A DNA stretch of 64,000 nt from an uncultured Verrucomicrobiota bacterium (GTDB lineage: Bacteria; Verrucomicrobiota; Verrucomicrobiia; Limisphaerales; UBA1412), in contig CALXMK010000003.1 of the NCBI GenBank assembly GCA_944389455.1, forward strand, positions 62,001-126,000, in the 5' to 3' direction. Every line of letters starts with the position of its first letter. The first letter of the stretch is position 1. A program made the translations under genes and the position numbers. The notes under the pieces were generated by a model that did no database searches, had not been told where the DNA came from, and worked only from the letters and a program-made list of their open reading frames with translations. Positions 35,087 to 46,100 of the stretch are shown here, piece by piece.

Positions 35087-36673
35087 GTGGATAATATAAT
35101 TTTTCATCGGACTCTTGTTACTTACGGAATTATTATTCCGGTGGTGTTGATAGTGGGGTATTTTATTGGAACCCCATCAGGAGTGACCAGCTATATGGTC
35201 ATAGCGCTGATGTTTGGAGTCCTGCTGCTGCCCATTATGATCAATTACCACCATATTTCATTGGTGGCGGCTTGGAATATGGCTTTTATGGTGGGTTTTT
35301 TGCCGGGAACACCCAAAATATGGTATTTACTGGCTCTCTTAAGCTTGTGTTTCACCCTTGCAGCCAGAGCGATCAACAAACGAAGGATGCTTTCATATAA
35401 GCCATTGAGCTATTGCATGTTGGCAATAGGTGGGGTAGCTATTCTCACAGGTGTTCTCCGGGGAGGTGTGGGTATGCGCGCTATGGGCAGTGAGATGTAT
35501 GGAGGTAAATCTTTTGCTTATATTATTTTGGCTATCATCGGATATTTTGCATTGAGTTCGGTAAAGATTCCCAAACGGAAGGTTTTGATTTATGTTCTCC
35601 TCTTTTTCCTAGGAACACTCACACTGATTAGTAGTAACTTGGTATATCTGCTAGGACCTCAATTCTGGTATCTTTATCTGTTTGTTCCTGTCGATTATGC
35701 TGTAGGTCAGGCACAGGCCGATTTTCTTAAATCGGAGGTGGTTCGTTATGGCGGTGTAGGTTTTGCGCTGATGGGGGTCTATTTCTACATGATGATTCGT
35801 TATGGAATCCGTGGAATTTTGGATTTTAGATATTTGTGGCGGATAATCATTTTATTGATGGTTATTGCAGGCAGTTTAGTAGGAGGATTTCGGTCAACGC
35901 TGATTATTTATATATTGATTTTTGCTATTCAATTTTTCTTGGAAGGACTTCATAAAACTAAATATTTATGGGGAATTATTGGAGCGGCAATTATTGGGGT
36001 AAGCTTTCTTTATCCTTTTGCCAAAGAGCTTCCGTTCTCTATTCAGCGCAGTTTGAGTTTTATGCCTGGATTACAGATTGATCTGGCTGCCAAGGCGGAT
36101 GCAGATGCTTCCATTGAGTGGCGTTTGAAGATTTGGTCTGTGATGTGGCCGCAGGTAGGGAATTATCTGCTATTAGGGAAAGGTTTTGTTTATGATTCCT
36201 CTGATATATATTTAGCGCAGGAGTCAATTAAGCGCGGCTTCATGCAGACGGAGGATTATGCTGTTATTGTAGGTGATTACCATAACGGACCTCTTTCCAT
36301 TTTAATTCCACTGGGAATTTGGGGGTTATTGGCATTTATTGCTCTTAATATAGTGGGATTGAGAATGTTGTATCTTTTTTATAAGAATGGAGATCCGGAT
36401 TTGTACATGTTCAATCAGGGGATGCTGGCGTTATTCATAGCCAGATTGGTTTATTTCTGGTTGTTTTTTGGTGCGGTTGCTTCGGACATGGCGATTTTTG
36501 CGGGAATTTTAGGTCTTAGTCTTGCGGTCAATGGGCCGCCCAGGAATACACCTTGGAATCCGGAAGAAGAAGAGAGAGAGCTTTATGATGAGTCGGAGGA
36601 AGTACCTGCCCAACTTCCGTCGAATTCTAAAACTCCCGCACTTCCGGTAGAGACAGAATTGATACGTCATTGA
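35087..36673 (+). CDS. O-antigen ligase/polymerase-like membrane protein
   Basis: This 528-residue polytopic membrane protein has about 12 hydrophobic segments. It carries the ligase/Wzy-type loop between late helices: EWRLKIWSVMWPQV (about 345-358), LLLGKGF, then YHNGPLSILIPLGIWG (about 402-417). In this family a periplasmic loop with Arg and His joins or transfers glycan chains. The C-terminal 45 residues are acidic and Pro-rich, probably cytoplasmic and disordered. The start codon is GTG at 35087. It is followed 64 bp later by a GT2 gene, so both probably make a surface polysaccharide. Ligase and polymerase cannot be told apart here. Confidence 0.75.
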   Translation: MDNIIFHRTLVTYGIIIPVVLIVGYFIGTPSGVTSYMVIALMFGVLLLPIMINYHHISLVAAWNMAFMVGFLPGTPKIWYLLALLSLCFTLAARAINKRRMLSYKPLSYCMLAIGGVAILTGVLRGGVGMRAMGSEMYGGKSFAYIILAIIGYFALSSVKIPKRKVLIYVLLFFLGTLTLISSNLVYLLGPQFWYLYLFVPVDYAVGQAQADFLKSEVVRYGGVGFALMGVYFYMMIRYGIRGILDFRYLWRIIILLMVIAGSLVGGFRSTLIIYILIFAIQFFLEGLHKTKYLWGIIGAAIIGVSFLYPFAKELPFSIQRSLSFMPGLQIDLAAKADADASIEWRLKIWSVMWPQVGNYLLLGKGFVYDSSDIYLAQESIKRGFMQTEDYAVIVGDYHNGPLSILIPLGIWGLLAFIALNIVGLRMLYLFYKNGDPDLYMFNQGMLALFIARLVYFWLFFGAVASDMAIFAGILGLSLAVNGPPRNTPWNPEEEERELYDESEEVPAQLPSNSKTPALPVETELIRH

Positions 36674-36737
36674 GGATGAAGCCGGGCGAAAATTCAGGAA
36701 CAATCTTAATGGGCCCTTTTAAGGAGGAAAAATAGAA

Positions 36738-37613
36738 ATGTTCGCTCGGAAGTTTACAGTAGTTACTCCTATTTTTAATGGTTCTCCCTGGCTGGAGCTT
36801 TGTATACGCTCTGTTCATGATCAGGAAGGGATTGAGGTGGAGCATTTAATTCAGGATGGAGGTTCCACAGATGGTACGGTTGAGAATTATAGCCAGGATG
36901 CCAGAGTGCATTTTGTTTCTGAACCGGACCAGGGTATGTATGACGCTATTAACCGCGGATTTAGGAGAGCACAGGGTGATATTATTCTACATCTTAATGG
37001 AGATGAACAGCTGCTGCCTGGAACCCTGAAAAGGGTAGCTCATTTTTTTGATCAAAATCCATTAGTAGAAATGTGCTTTGCCTATGCCTTGGTGCTTGAT
37101 ACGCGAGGTGAACTGCTTTGTTATCGCAAAACCTTATTGCCAGGAAGAATTCATACATGTCTTTCTCATCTCTGTACCTTAACTTGTGCTACATTTTACC
37201 GGCGCTCGGCTTTGGAGGAATTCGGACTCTATTTTGACCCTTCTTTTCGTGTCTTAGGGGATGCGGAGTTGATTTGCCGGGCTCTTGAAAAGAGGATTCG
37301 AATGAAAATTCTCCCGATATACACTTCGGCTTTTACCATTACAGGATACAACTTGAGTAATGATGCCCGAGCCGTTCCGGAGAGGAAAAGAATGGCTGCT
37401 GAAGTGAGCAGATTTATTCGTCCTTTGTGTCCGTTGGTCAAAGTTATTCATCGGCTTAAGCGGTTATTAATGGGAGTTTATGCAGAGAGATCTTTGGATT
37501 ATGAAGTCTATACTCTTGAGTCACCTTCCAAACGGATTCATTTCCATGTCAATCATCCTAATTACCGCTGGAAGAATACGATTGCCGCTGTTCAGAGTTC
37601 GGAGAGAAGATAA
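36738..37613 (+). CDS. GT2 family glycosyltransferase
   Basis: This 291-residue GT-A fold protein has FTVVTPIFNGSPWLELCIRSV (6-26), QDGGSTDGT (39-47), EPDQGMYDAINRGFRRAQGD (62-81) and the DxD-like HLNGDEQLLPG (85-95), all typical of GT2 sugar transferases. It transfers a sugar from a nucleotide donor, probably in the cytoplasm, to a lipid-linked surface glycan. It follows the O-antigen ligase-like gene and ends at a strong terminator. Donor and acceptor are unknown. Confidence 0.88.
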   Translation: MFARKFTVVTPIFNGSPWLELCIRSVHDQEGIEVEHLIQDGGSTDGTVENYSQDARVHFVSEPDQGMYDAINRGFRRAQGDIILHLNGDEQLLPGTLKRVAHFFDQNPLVEMCFAYALVLDTRGELLCYRKTLLPGRIHTCLSHLCTLTCATFYRRSALEEFGLYFDPSFRVLGDAELICRALEKRIRMKILPIYTSAFTITGYNLSNDARAVPERKRMAAEVSRFIRPLCPLVKVIHRLKRLLMGVYAERSLDYEVYTLESPSKRIHFHVNHPNYRWKNTIAAVQSSERR

Positions 37614-37651
37614 TTCTGGATTTTGGAAATTTAAAAAGCAGTAAAAGAAAT

Positions 37652-37688
37652 AAAAACCTCCGTTTTTTTGCTAAAACCGGAGGTTTTT
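37652..37688. terminator. bidirectional terminator between convergent genes
   Basis: AAAAACCTCCG at 37652-37662 pairs with CGGAGGTTTTT at 37678-37688. It lies between the GT2 gene (+) and the DUF4838 gene (-). Confidence 0.87.
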
Positions 37689-37728
37689 AAGTGACTATAT
37701 CTTTAATGAGATTGTGGAAACACTCATA

Positions 37729-39987
37729 TTACTTCTCACTCTTTTCGGGTAATTTAACCAAAATGAAGCGGTCTATATAGAGATTCCCAGCTTCTCGATT
37801 GTTGCAGGGAGCAATATAAGCATAGGAGTTTGGAGGAAAGGTTCCCTCAAAGATTTTAATGAAGCTGTTTTCCGAACCGGCAATTTCTTTACCTGTTAAG
37901 GTTATAGGGATATTGCGTTTTTCGGTGTTAGAGTAGATTCCTACTGTAGCTGCAGGGGTTTCAACCGGGTTTTCACATCGGAGTTCGACATAGAGTTGCC
38001 ATTTGCCGTAGGGAAGGTCTCCCAGCTGAATAGCCCATTCAGTATGGGTGTTAGGCATACGGATAATTTTACCGGAGGCCGATGAGGCTGATTCTTCTAT
38101 AAAGACACATCTGTTAGGAAGGTGGAGTCGGGTTTCTACAGTAGGAATATCGCACCATTGAGCTTCTTTGGGAAGAACAGAGGGGTGGGTTCCTATTCTA
38201 TCGAAAATTCCATAGAGTCGATGAAGACGTGAACGGACGGAATCTTCTTTTTCTCCAGGCTCATTGTATATTTGGAGACCAGCTTCACGGGCAGTAGTGA
38301 GAGTTTTGTCAATCAGAAGTTTAATTTCTTCCGAGTTATTAGGCTGTAATTTGAGAAAGCTCTCCGGGCGTTCTAATAAGGCGAAAGTGATAGGAAGAGC
38401 GGCAAATTCCACCCGTTTTTTATATTCCGGCAAATCAGCGGTTTTTACCTTAGCCTGTTCCAAGGCTTTCCATGCGGCAAAAAGATTTTCTTCTGAAAGC
38501 CAATTGAGAGTCGTCGTCTGATAACAGCGCAGGTAGTAAGGATTTTCGGCAATAGATCCACTGGTAATTTCAATATAGCGCAGGATTTCGCCCGCAGCAG
38601 GTCCATAGAATCCATTTAGAAATTCAGAGGTGATTTGTTCAGCATCCTGTTCCGGATTCCACATCAGCTTGGTCAGCAGATAGGCACGGTATTCAGGGAG
38701 ATCTGCGGTTTTCCCAGGGCCCATGGAGCCTTGTTCAAAGAGGCCTCTGGTATTGTGGGCGAGCAGAAAACGGATGTCATTGGCAAGAGATTTCCAATTG
38801 GGATGTGGAAGGTAATATTTGCTGAAGTTAGTAACGTAGTTCCATACATAGAGGAGGGGTGCAATCTTGGACCAAGAGCGGATATCATCTGCAAAAGCAC
38901 GGTTGGATTCGGAATCGAGTGGCTGACTGAAGTCACATTCGATGCTGCAGAGTCGAATGAGAATATTCTTTCTAGGGAAGATGCTTTGAGGAACTTGCCG
39001 GGTGTATTGATAAGCAAGTGTTTCGATTAACAGGTCGGGAAATTCGGGTTCTACGGCTTCTCCAATATAATTGACCAGATCCATTAGCAGATCACTTTGA
39101 TTGCCATGTTCTTTTACAAAAGCACTGCATCGTTCGCATTGACAGAAGGATTGATTGTCATTCTGACTCAGGTCCAGGATTTGAATTCCGGGATTTGCTC
39201 GCAGATGTTCCAGAATTACGTTCTTGAGTGTTTCCCTCATTTCGGGGTTGGTTAGACAGAGCTGCACATAGCCTGACAGCCGCTTTCCGTCTCGTTCAGC
39301 GTACCATTCTGGATGTTTTTCATAATAAACTTTGGAGGGAAGATAGCGTTCAAAAGTGTGGCACCAGCCGTCGATGACAACGCTTCCGCCCCATTCCGGA
39401 GGGAGGATGATGACTTGTCCATTATTGCGACGTTTGGCGGCAAAAGCGGGATTGGCTCTGATAATGTCGTAATAGGCATCCCGGCAGAAGAGGGTTGGGG
39501 CGTAACGGATATCCATTTCCGGTAAGGTAATGGAGCTTGTTTGAGGGATAGTTTCGGCATCATAGCTCCAGAAGCGGATTCCAAGTTCTTTTTCCAGCAG
39601 TTCATAGACGGCGTAGAGTGTACCACGAGGAGCGTCCCCCGTTAGGTAGAGATTGGATCCAAGGGTCTTGAGTATAATTTCGTCTCGGCGAAGGGTGTCG
39701 AAATTGAGTCCGCCGAGGTCGGAAGCGATTTGTGCGGTTTGTCCGATAAAGATGGAATGAGTTCCAGCGGCGGAGGGTTCCGCAATCGGCAAAGTAACGT
39801 TTGCTACTTGTTTGATATATTTTTGCAATTCTCGCGCAGCGGTTACTTCTGCTGGAGCCGGTTGGTTGGGAAGTATAATTTGGTAATCCGATTTGCCTTC
39901 TTGAACCAAGGTTAAATCTGCTTGAGCAGAAGTATGCCCAAAGAAACCGGCGCAAACCGCCAGGGTAAGAATCAGTGTTTTATTCAT
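37729..39987 (-). CDS. secreted DUF4838 glycosidase-like protein
   Basis: This 752-residue protein has a signal peptide (MNKTLILTLAVCAGFFGHTSAQA). The N-terminal domain (about 25-140) resembles the alpha-glucuronidase/GH20-type N-domain: AARELQKYIKQVANVTLPI, SIFIGQT and RGTLYAVYELLEKELGIRFW. The central DUF4838 region has HPEWYAERDGKR, LCLTNPEMRETLKNVI, DLSQNDNQSFCQCERCSAF (CxCxxC) and LLYVWNYVTNFSKYYLPHPNW. A C-terminal beta domain follows. DUF4838 proteins are common in Bacteroidetes and Verrucomicrobia loci and are assumed glycosidases, with activity mostly unproven. It is the last of three minus-strand genes after the two GH106-type rhamnosidases. Confidence 0.82.
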   Translation of the reverse strand: MNKTLILTLAVCAGFFGHTSAQADLTLVQEGKSDYQIILPNQPAPAEVTAARELQKYIKQVANVTLPIAEPSAAGTHSIFIGQTAQIASDLGGLNFDTLRRDEIILKTLGSNLYLTGDAPRGTLYAVYELLEKELGIRFWSYDAETIPQTSSITLPEMDIRYAPTLFCRDAYYDIIRANPAFAAKRRNNGQVIILPPEWGGSVVIDGWCHTFERYLPSKVYYEKHPEWYAERDGKRLSGYVQLCLTNPEMRETLKNVILEHLRANPGIQILDLSQNDNQSFCQCERCSAFVKEHGNQSDLLMDLVNYIGEAVEPEFPDLLIETLAYQYTRQVPQSIFPRKNILIRLCSIECDFSQPLDSESNRAFADDIRSWSKIAPLLYVWNYVTNFSKYYLPHPNWKSLANDIRFLLAHNTRGLFEQGSMGPGKTADLPEYRAYLLTKLMWNPEQDAEQITSEFLNGFYGPAAGEILRYIEITSGSIAENPYYLRCYQTTTLNWLSEENLFAAWKALEQAKVKTADLPEYKKRVEFAALPITFALLERPESFLKLQPNNSEEIKLLIDKTLTTAREAGLQIYNEPGEKEDSVRSRLHRLYGIFDRIGTHPSVLPKEAQWCDIPTVETRLHLPNRCVFIEESASSASGKIIRMPNTHTEWAIQLGDLPYGKWQLYVELRCENPVETPAATVGIYSNTEKRNIPITLTGKEIAGSENSFIKIFEGTFPPNSYAYIAPCNNREAGNLYIDRFILVKLPEKSEK

Positions 39988-40042
39988 GAGATTTCTATTC
40001 CTTTAATTTCACCCGCAACAATATATGAAAAGAGGTTGTATG

Positions 40043-42709
40043 TCAATTTTTAAGAATTAAATTTACGGGAATAAGTTCCGGAGTTGACAGCAAACCGGAA
40101 GGCAGGGGTGAATCTTTGGAAGCGTCAAAGGGTTTGTATTGAATATTGACGAAATTGATTTCATGAAAATTTTTCCAAGGGATTTTATCCTGATCCATCT
40201 TAATAATTCTGTTATAGGAGAGATTGTTTACTTCGATAGAGAGTTTGTTTTGAACCCGAAGCAAGTCCGAGGGAATAAAGAGGGTAAAGGGATGGTGCCA
40301 GAGAAGCGGCAGGGGGGTCTCATTGAGTATTGCTTGTGCACTTTCCCGGACGTCTCCCAGACTAAGGAGAAAGGAATAGCCTTGATATTTCGTTGGGAGG
40401 GTAAAAACGGTGCTGTAGGAGGCTCTGCCACTGTAGTATTGCCAATCTCCGCCCAACAGGGTCCAGTCTTGAGGCTCATCCAGAGAAAATTTTCCATTAA
40501 TAGAGGGATTCCCTTCCACGGAAACGGCTTCCAGAGACCAAGTTTCATTTAGTACCAGAGGTGCAAGATTGGGATCTGGATCCTGGTAATTCCAGAGCGG
40601 GAGGTTAGATTGGAGGGTTGATTCCGCTATCAATTCTTTCAAAAAAGATAGAGAATCAGCGAGTTGCGGAACTGATTTCTCATCCCAGCAGAGGAGGAAA
40701 ATGGTATTGCCAGGGGCAAGTTGAAGACGAAATTCAAGTTGAGAAGATTCTGTGGATGCAATTGAGTGTCTGATTTCCGGAACGGCCAGAGTGAGTGATG
40801 ATTGTTGTGGATCGACGTTAAGAAAAGCTATGCCGCAGCCAGCTTTTGGAAAAGGAAAGAATTGATCTGTATTTTGCGGTGAGAGATTAGCCAGAAAGTA
40901 GATGGTGCAAGAGCCGAATTTTTTGCGGATAAAGTCAATTCCAGCAGATTTAAAAGGCTCCGGATGAAATCCTTTTTGGTTCAGGATTCCGGGCAGGTGT
41001 TCCTGGCTGACAGGAGTACCAAAGCGGCTGAAGAGACTTTTGAGGGTATTTAGTTTAAAGGTTCGTTTCGGATATTGATTTAATCCTGGGACGTCTTCCG
41101 GATATTGGTCGATAAAGAGAACAGGGATTCCATTTTGGGCATGGCGATAGAGTGCCTCCATTGTTTCTATGGGGATGTAAGTAACCCGGGGGACAATGAT
41201 GGCTTTTCTTTTTTCGATTTGAGAGAGTGGAAGCTCCCGCAGCTGGAGGTCGGAGATATAGTCGAAGGTCCATCCCTGTTCCCAGAGAGCGGCGGCGATT
41301 TGTCCGAAGGAGTTGTCCTGTAGGTTCTTATAGAGTCGGTGTATATCAATCATTTTAAGCAAGGGACGGTTTGCGTCGGACCAGAAATCATAGATTGGAT
41401 AGTAGAGCAGAATGTCATTATCTGGGCGAGTCTGTTGAAGGATTTTCTGACATCGGGCAATATAATCGGTCAGGGCGGGAAGCTGATTCCAGAAATGGGA
41501 GGTATGTCCATAATGGGTTGAAGCATAGAAGAGTCTGCCGGGGAATTCCTTCCAATAGGGGGAGTAGGTGGTGCCGTGAAAGAAGATATGGTTGACTCCG
41601 GCGGTAAACATTTCATCGATTTGAGGTTTAATTTGAGAGAGAGCCACACTGAAATGATCTCCAAGCCATGTTGTGGATTCCGAGGAAACTTTGGATTTAT
41701 CCGTTAGGTGTGCGGGGGATGAGGCAAATTTCATCGTCAGCGGGTGAGGTCGGCCAAAGCGTTCTTCTTCATATTTAGGATCATGCCGAAGAATGGGTAT
41801 CTTGATATCGCTCATACCAAAAGATTCCGTTTCGGGAATATCCGCCAGAGCATAGAGATCGAGCAAATTTCCAGGGGAACCGTGTGCTTCGTAGCGAACT
41901 AGCGGAATGCCCATGGCATGGCAATGTTCTATCCACGGGCGTGCGAATTCTTCCCGGAGCAGGTCGGAGAGCGTTTCCCGGTAGTCACAGAGGACTCTTT
42001 CCTTATCCGGATGGGGGAAATCGCTAAGCAGAAGCGGAAGCCAAGGTTCAAGATCGTATCCCCGGAGAGAACGGAATTTTTCCAGAATCGGGAGTGTGCT
42101 GTCAGCGCCGAAGACTTCATAGGAATCGTTATAGAGAGCTCGAGGTTTAAGCTCACATTGGGAAAAAGCCTTGTAAAAGCGTTTACAATAGAAATCAATG
42201 GCTTCTCGGTTGAAGTGGTCTATAACAAAACCTTCTCCGCCGGGAGCAGCGCGTTTGACTTTTTGTCCCGTGGGTATGATAGTTGGAACACCTTTTTGCA
42301 AACGCAGTCGCTGTGCACGCAGTTCTATTGGAATATCAGGCCCTCCAAAAGGCCATCCGGTCCCCAGACTCATATCTACTCCCATTTTGAGTTTATCAGC
42401 TTCCCGGAGGGTGTGTTGGAGCATATCGAGCCATTTTTCTGAGAGATAGGGGATATAGTTTTTCTCATCTCCTTTTTCCCCGTAAATAGGGATGATATGG
42501 ACTCCGCCGATCCCCGCCTTTTGCATTTCCCGGAGTTGTTCGCTGATATCTTGTGGAGAGACGGAACTGCCCATCCACCACCAGTAAGTCCAGGGTTTTT
42601 CCTGAGAACGGAAATAGGGGGCCGCGTCTGGAGAAATGCACCAGCAGCAGGATAGAATGATCGGAAAAACGGCATAGAGAAAACGAAATAGGTAATATTT
42701 GAAATTCAT
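40043..42709 (-). CDS. GH106-type alpha-L-rhamnosidase-like protein
   Basis: This 888-residue protein has an N-terminal hydrophobic segment. It begins catalytically with PWTYWWWMGSSVSPQDISEQLREMQKAGIGGVHI (about 39-72), the GH106 opening (W-W-M-G, then a directive helix and a GG strand). It continues with VDMSLGTGWPFGGP (about 110-123) and GVNHIFFHGTTYSPYW. A C-terminal GH2-like sugar-binding module contains DWTLLGGDWQYYSGRASYSTVF. GH106 enzymes remove alpha-L-rhamnose, for example from pectic rhamnogalacturonan. It is separated by 55 bp from the DUF4838 gene downstream and by a terminator-containing gap from the second GH106-type gene upstream. Confidence 0.82.
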   Translation of the reverse strand: MNFKYYLFRFLYAVFPIILSCCWCISPDAAPYFRSQEKPWTYWWWMGSSVSPQDISEQLREMQKAGIGGVHIIPIYGEKGDEKNYIPYLSEKWLDMLQHTLREADKLKMGVDMSLGTGWPFGGPDIPIELRAQRLRLQKGVPTIIPTGQKVKRAAPGGEGFVIDHFNREAIDFYCKRFYKAFSQCELKPRALYNDSYEVFGADSTLPILEKFRSLRGYDLEPWLPLLLSDFPHPDKERVLCDYRETLSDLLREEFARPWIEHCHAMGIPLVRYEAHGSPGNLLDLYALADIPETESFGMSDIKIPILRHDPKYEEERFGRPHPLTMKFASSPAHLTDKSKVSSESTTWLGDHFSVALSQIKPQIDEMFTAGVNHIFFHGTTYSPYWKEFPGRLFYASTHYGHTSHFWNQLPALTDYIARCQKILQQTRPDNDILLYYPIYDFWSDANRPLLKMIDIHRLYKNLQDNSFGQIAAALWEQGWTFDYISDLQLRELPLSQIEKRKAIIVPRVTYIPIETMEALYRHAQNGIPVLFIDQYPEDVPGLNQYPKRTFKLNTLKSLFSRFGTPVSQEHLPGILNQKGFHPEPFKSAGIDFIRKKFGSCTIYFLANLSPQNTDQFFPFPKAGCGIAFLNVDPQQSSLTLAVPEIRHSIASTESSQLEFRLQLAPGNTIFLLCWDEKSVPQLADSLSFLKELIAESTLQSNLPLWNYQDPDPNLAPLVLNETWSLEAVSVEGNPSINGKFSLDEPQDWTLLGGDWQYYSGRASYSTVFTLPTKYQGYSFLLSLGDVRESAQAILNETPLPLLWHHPFTLFIPSDLLRVQNKLSIEVNNLSYNRIIKMDQDKIPWKNFHEINFVNIQYKPFDASKDSPLPSGLLSTPELIPVNLILKN

Positions 42710-43127
42710 CTTTTGGAGCGGGTTATTGATTTAAGTCTCTGATCTCAATTAGTTGAAGTATAGATTAGAATCCGAGCTGAATCAATTGAATTTATCCTCT
42801 TGAGAGATATTATATTACCATAAATAGTTTAAGCTGTCAGAAGCAGGAGATAGGCAGATCATAACAGTTCAAATTTGGTTAGATTAAAGAGCTCCAAGAA
42901 CCCGGAAGGATATAATTCCCTTCCGGGCTTTTAATTGAAGGCTGGCTTAATCAGTAAAGATTGTCAAACTCCCCGTTAGGATAATAAAAATTACTCTATC
43001 TGGGGTTCCTTTTATTTTTTGGAATAAGAGTACCGCCTCTATCTTCCGCTTTGCAGACGAGAAGACTTGCTTTTTGTGTGGAAAGAGCCTATTGGAGCGT
43101 GGTTATCAGATAGAATATTTTAAGGTA
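42710..43127. other. intergenic region between the two GH106-type genes
   Basis: About 420 bp contain a hairpin terminator at 42901-42932 and presumably the promoter of the 888-residue gene on the minus strand. No ORF or RNA gene is supported. Confidence 0.6.
42901..42932 (-). terminator. hairpin terminator after the 1018-residue GH106-type gene
   Basis: CCCGGAAGG at 42901-42909 pairs perfectly with CCTTCCGGG at 42919-42927. The T tract is better on the plus strand (CTTTTAATT), but the only gene ending nearby is the minus-strand one, about 190 bp away. Confidence 0.6.
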
Positions 43128-46100
43128 TTACGGTTTAATTTTTTGTAAGGTGACTGGGCCCAGAAGTCCGGATTCCAGCAGAGGAGAATCTTTGCCATAA
43201 TGTTTGTAGGTGGTAAAGGTGAGGCGTTTACTGGGACGGGGGGTGCCTTGCAGAAGCCATTCTGGCCATTGTCCATTTTGGATTCCATCGTCAGGAAGTT
43301 GTTCGTCACCGATTAACCTGTTGGGCCAAAGGTTAATGACTTGAATCTCCAGTTTATTTTCTCCTGATTGCAGGGCGGATGTGATTTCAATCTCCCAGGG
43401 AGTAGTCCAGAGAATCCCTATTTCTTTCTCATTCAGGCTTACTTTGGCTATGTTTTTCACGTTTCCTAGATTGAGTGACCAGCGGGTATTCGGAGGAAGT
43501 TCTTCGAGGGAGAATGTTTTGGTATAGAGAGCAGTTCCTGAATAGTACTTAATTCCGGGATTAGAGTGAAGACTCCAGTCCGTCAGAGTGGGGAAATGGA
43601 TCGATTCCGGTCCTCCCCAAGCGGGATCAAAAGAGAGCTGCCAATCATTATTCAAAGTCAGAATGGTTTCTTTGTCGGGGAAGTTATGAGGAGGAAGCGA
43701 CTGGGAATCTCCTTCTTGGTTGAAATAGATAAAGAAGGATTGATAAGGTTCCCATAAAAGAGGGATTTCCACTGTATCTTTTCCTCTGACAAATTCCGGC
43801 AAAGGGCGGATTTCGCCTGTTAGAGGATTCCATAATTCCGGGATTCCTTTCTTTTCAGTCCGGAAAGAGCAGCGAGTTACAACTTTTTGATTTGTTCGGT
43901 TGGAGAGAAAGTAGAGCTCTCCCTCGTTCAGGATACGATGAGCATAGCGTATCTGATCCGATTTGGCAGAAAAATCCGGTTTAATACCTTGTTTGGATAG
44001 GATAAGAGAGGTTTCTTCATAGGGTGGATAGAGATTTTCCGGCGGAACGGAGGGAGTATAGAGAGTGCCTTTCCCTACATGGCGGATGGGTTCCGTTTTT
44101 TCTCCCCAGATTTTCAGAATCAGTGAGGAGAGTTCTGCATCGCATTGAGGATAGTTTTCCAGACCGGGAGCCTGTTTAGGAGCTTTACCGACGACCAGGG
44201 CTCCATTTTGGAGAAGAGAATGAATTTGAGACAGAAGCTTGGGAGTCATCAGCGGATATTCAGGCAAAACGAGCAGTGAATAGGAGGCGCCTCCGGGAAA
44301 ACGGATTTTCCCTTCTTTGACTTGAGCTTGATAGAGAAGACTCGGAGGGCAGGCGTCAAAATTATATCCCTTGCGGTCAGGTAAGAATGAATCGCTGCCG
44401 CCCAGAGCGGATTGAGGGGCTTGAAAAACGAAAGGAGCTTCTTCCGGTATCAGGTAGAGAATATCGGCGGAGTGGTTTCCTTGCTGAAGGAGAAATTGGC
44501 AGCGAGCAAGGTAGGTATGATAAGCGATAGAGAGAGGCCACCAGGTTTGGTTTCTATCCCAATGGACTCCGTAAGGTCCCATGGTCATGCCGGGACGAAG
44601 ATTTTCAGGCAAAGATTGATGTTGAAAGGTATGAAAGAATAACCGATTGATTCCGCCAGCAAGAGCCCAGTCTGTTTGATTTTTCATAGAGGCGGGATGT
44701 TGTTTCCATCCGTCAAGGTGTGCGGTAAAAGCTTCTGCCTGAACAACGGGTTGACCTATTAAATGTGCAGCAGAGGTTCCTTCCATCAGACTGAATGAGG
44801 TATTGAAGCCGAGACCTTGACTCCAAAATTCGCACATGGGGATATCCGCTAAAGAGGCGAGTTCCAGGTCGGAGGTGGGATTCATGTCGTAGGGTTCAAT
44901 AGAGAGTCCTAGTCCAAAACGGCGGCCGTATTCTTTAATGGCAGAGACATGGTTTTCCATAATCAGTTCTTGAGAGGTCATTCTCAGATCCCACAGAAAG
45001 CGTTCACTGGTTTGACGGCTTTGAACAATAAATCCGGCGTAGACCGGGTAATAGGGGAGTGGATCATAGCCGCGGCGCTTCTTAAACTCTTCTCTAAACC
45101 CTTGGGTCCAGTTTTGAGCTCCCATTTCCCAGCTGTCCATATGTAGCATTTTGAGTCCGCCAAAGGTATTGGTATCCAAAGGACCAATGGCTTTCAAGAG
45201 CTTATCGGTGAATTCATTCAGATGAGCTTGGAGCGCGGATTGACTGAATTTATCGCATTCCATGCCGACTCCGGGCAGCGGAGCGGGCCGAGTGACGGCG
45301 CCGTTATTGCAGCAGCCGATGCGCATCAGAGTCCAATTCCCGGGAGGAACCTCCCAGCCAAGGATTCCGTCCGGGGAGAGACGGTCGGTTAAATCAATAA
45401 TTTGATCCGGAGAAACAGCAGCTCCGGAGGGTGTTTCGGCAAGACGGTCTGTCGGAGAAAGATAAGGTTTTACTCCCGGCTGAGAGCTGTAGGGGGCGCG
45501 GTAATAGAGGGCTTTTTCCTCAATATCGGTGATAGAGCCCTCTTTGGGGGTAGGAAAGGCAAGTACAGCGACGTCTTGGTAGTATGTTTCCCATTCTTTA
45601 TACATTTGGGGGGTAAAATTGCCTGTGCCAAAGAAAGGAGGCATAGGGTGAGGAGAGGGAAGAACGAACCGCTGAAGTTCGCTCTCTTCAGTGCCGGTTA
45701 CCTGAATGGAATGATGAACCAGGTGCTGCATGGATTGTTCTCCCTTCACCCAAGGACCTCCGCTGCCGGTCCATCCGGGGCCAACTCCCAGCGTGATTTG
45801 AATACCGAGCCGTTCACATTCCCGAACGGCATGTTTGAATAGATCTATCCACTCCGGACTGAGAAAATCAATTTTTCCGCGAGGAACACCGACATTAACT
45901 TCCAAATAAACCAGATAGCCGATTCCGGCAGCATTCATTGCCTCTAGATCCCGGGTCATTCCTTCCTTAGAGATATTGCCATCCATGAAGTACCAATATA
46001 CGCCCGGGCGAGCGGTTTTCGGTGGGGTGAGAAAGTTCTGGGTCAAGAATGTTTTTTCCTCCTTGACGGAAGATGCCTGTATTATGGAGGATTTTTCAGT

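Noticed and set aside
35086-35094. Perfect DnaA-box match (TGTGGATAA)
   Set aside because: It is a single site overlapping the GTG start of the ligase-like gene, with no cluster or AT-rich unwinding region nearby, so not an origin.
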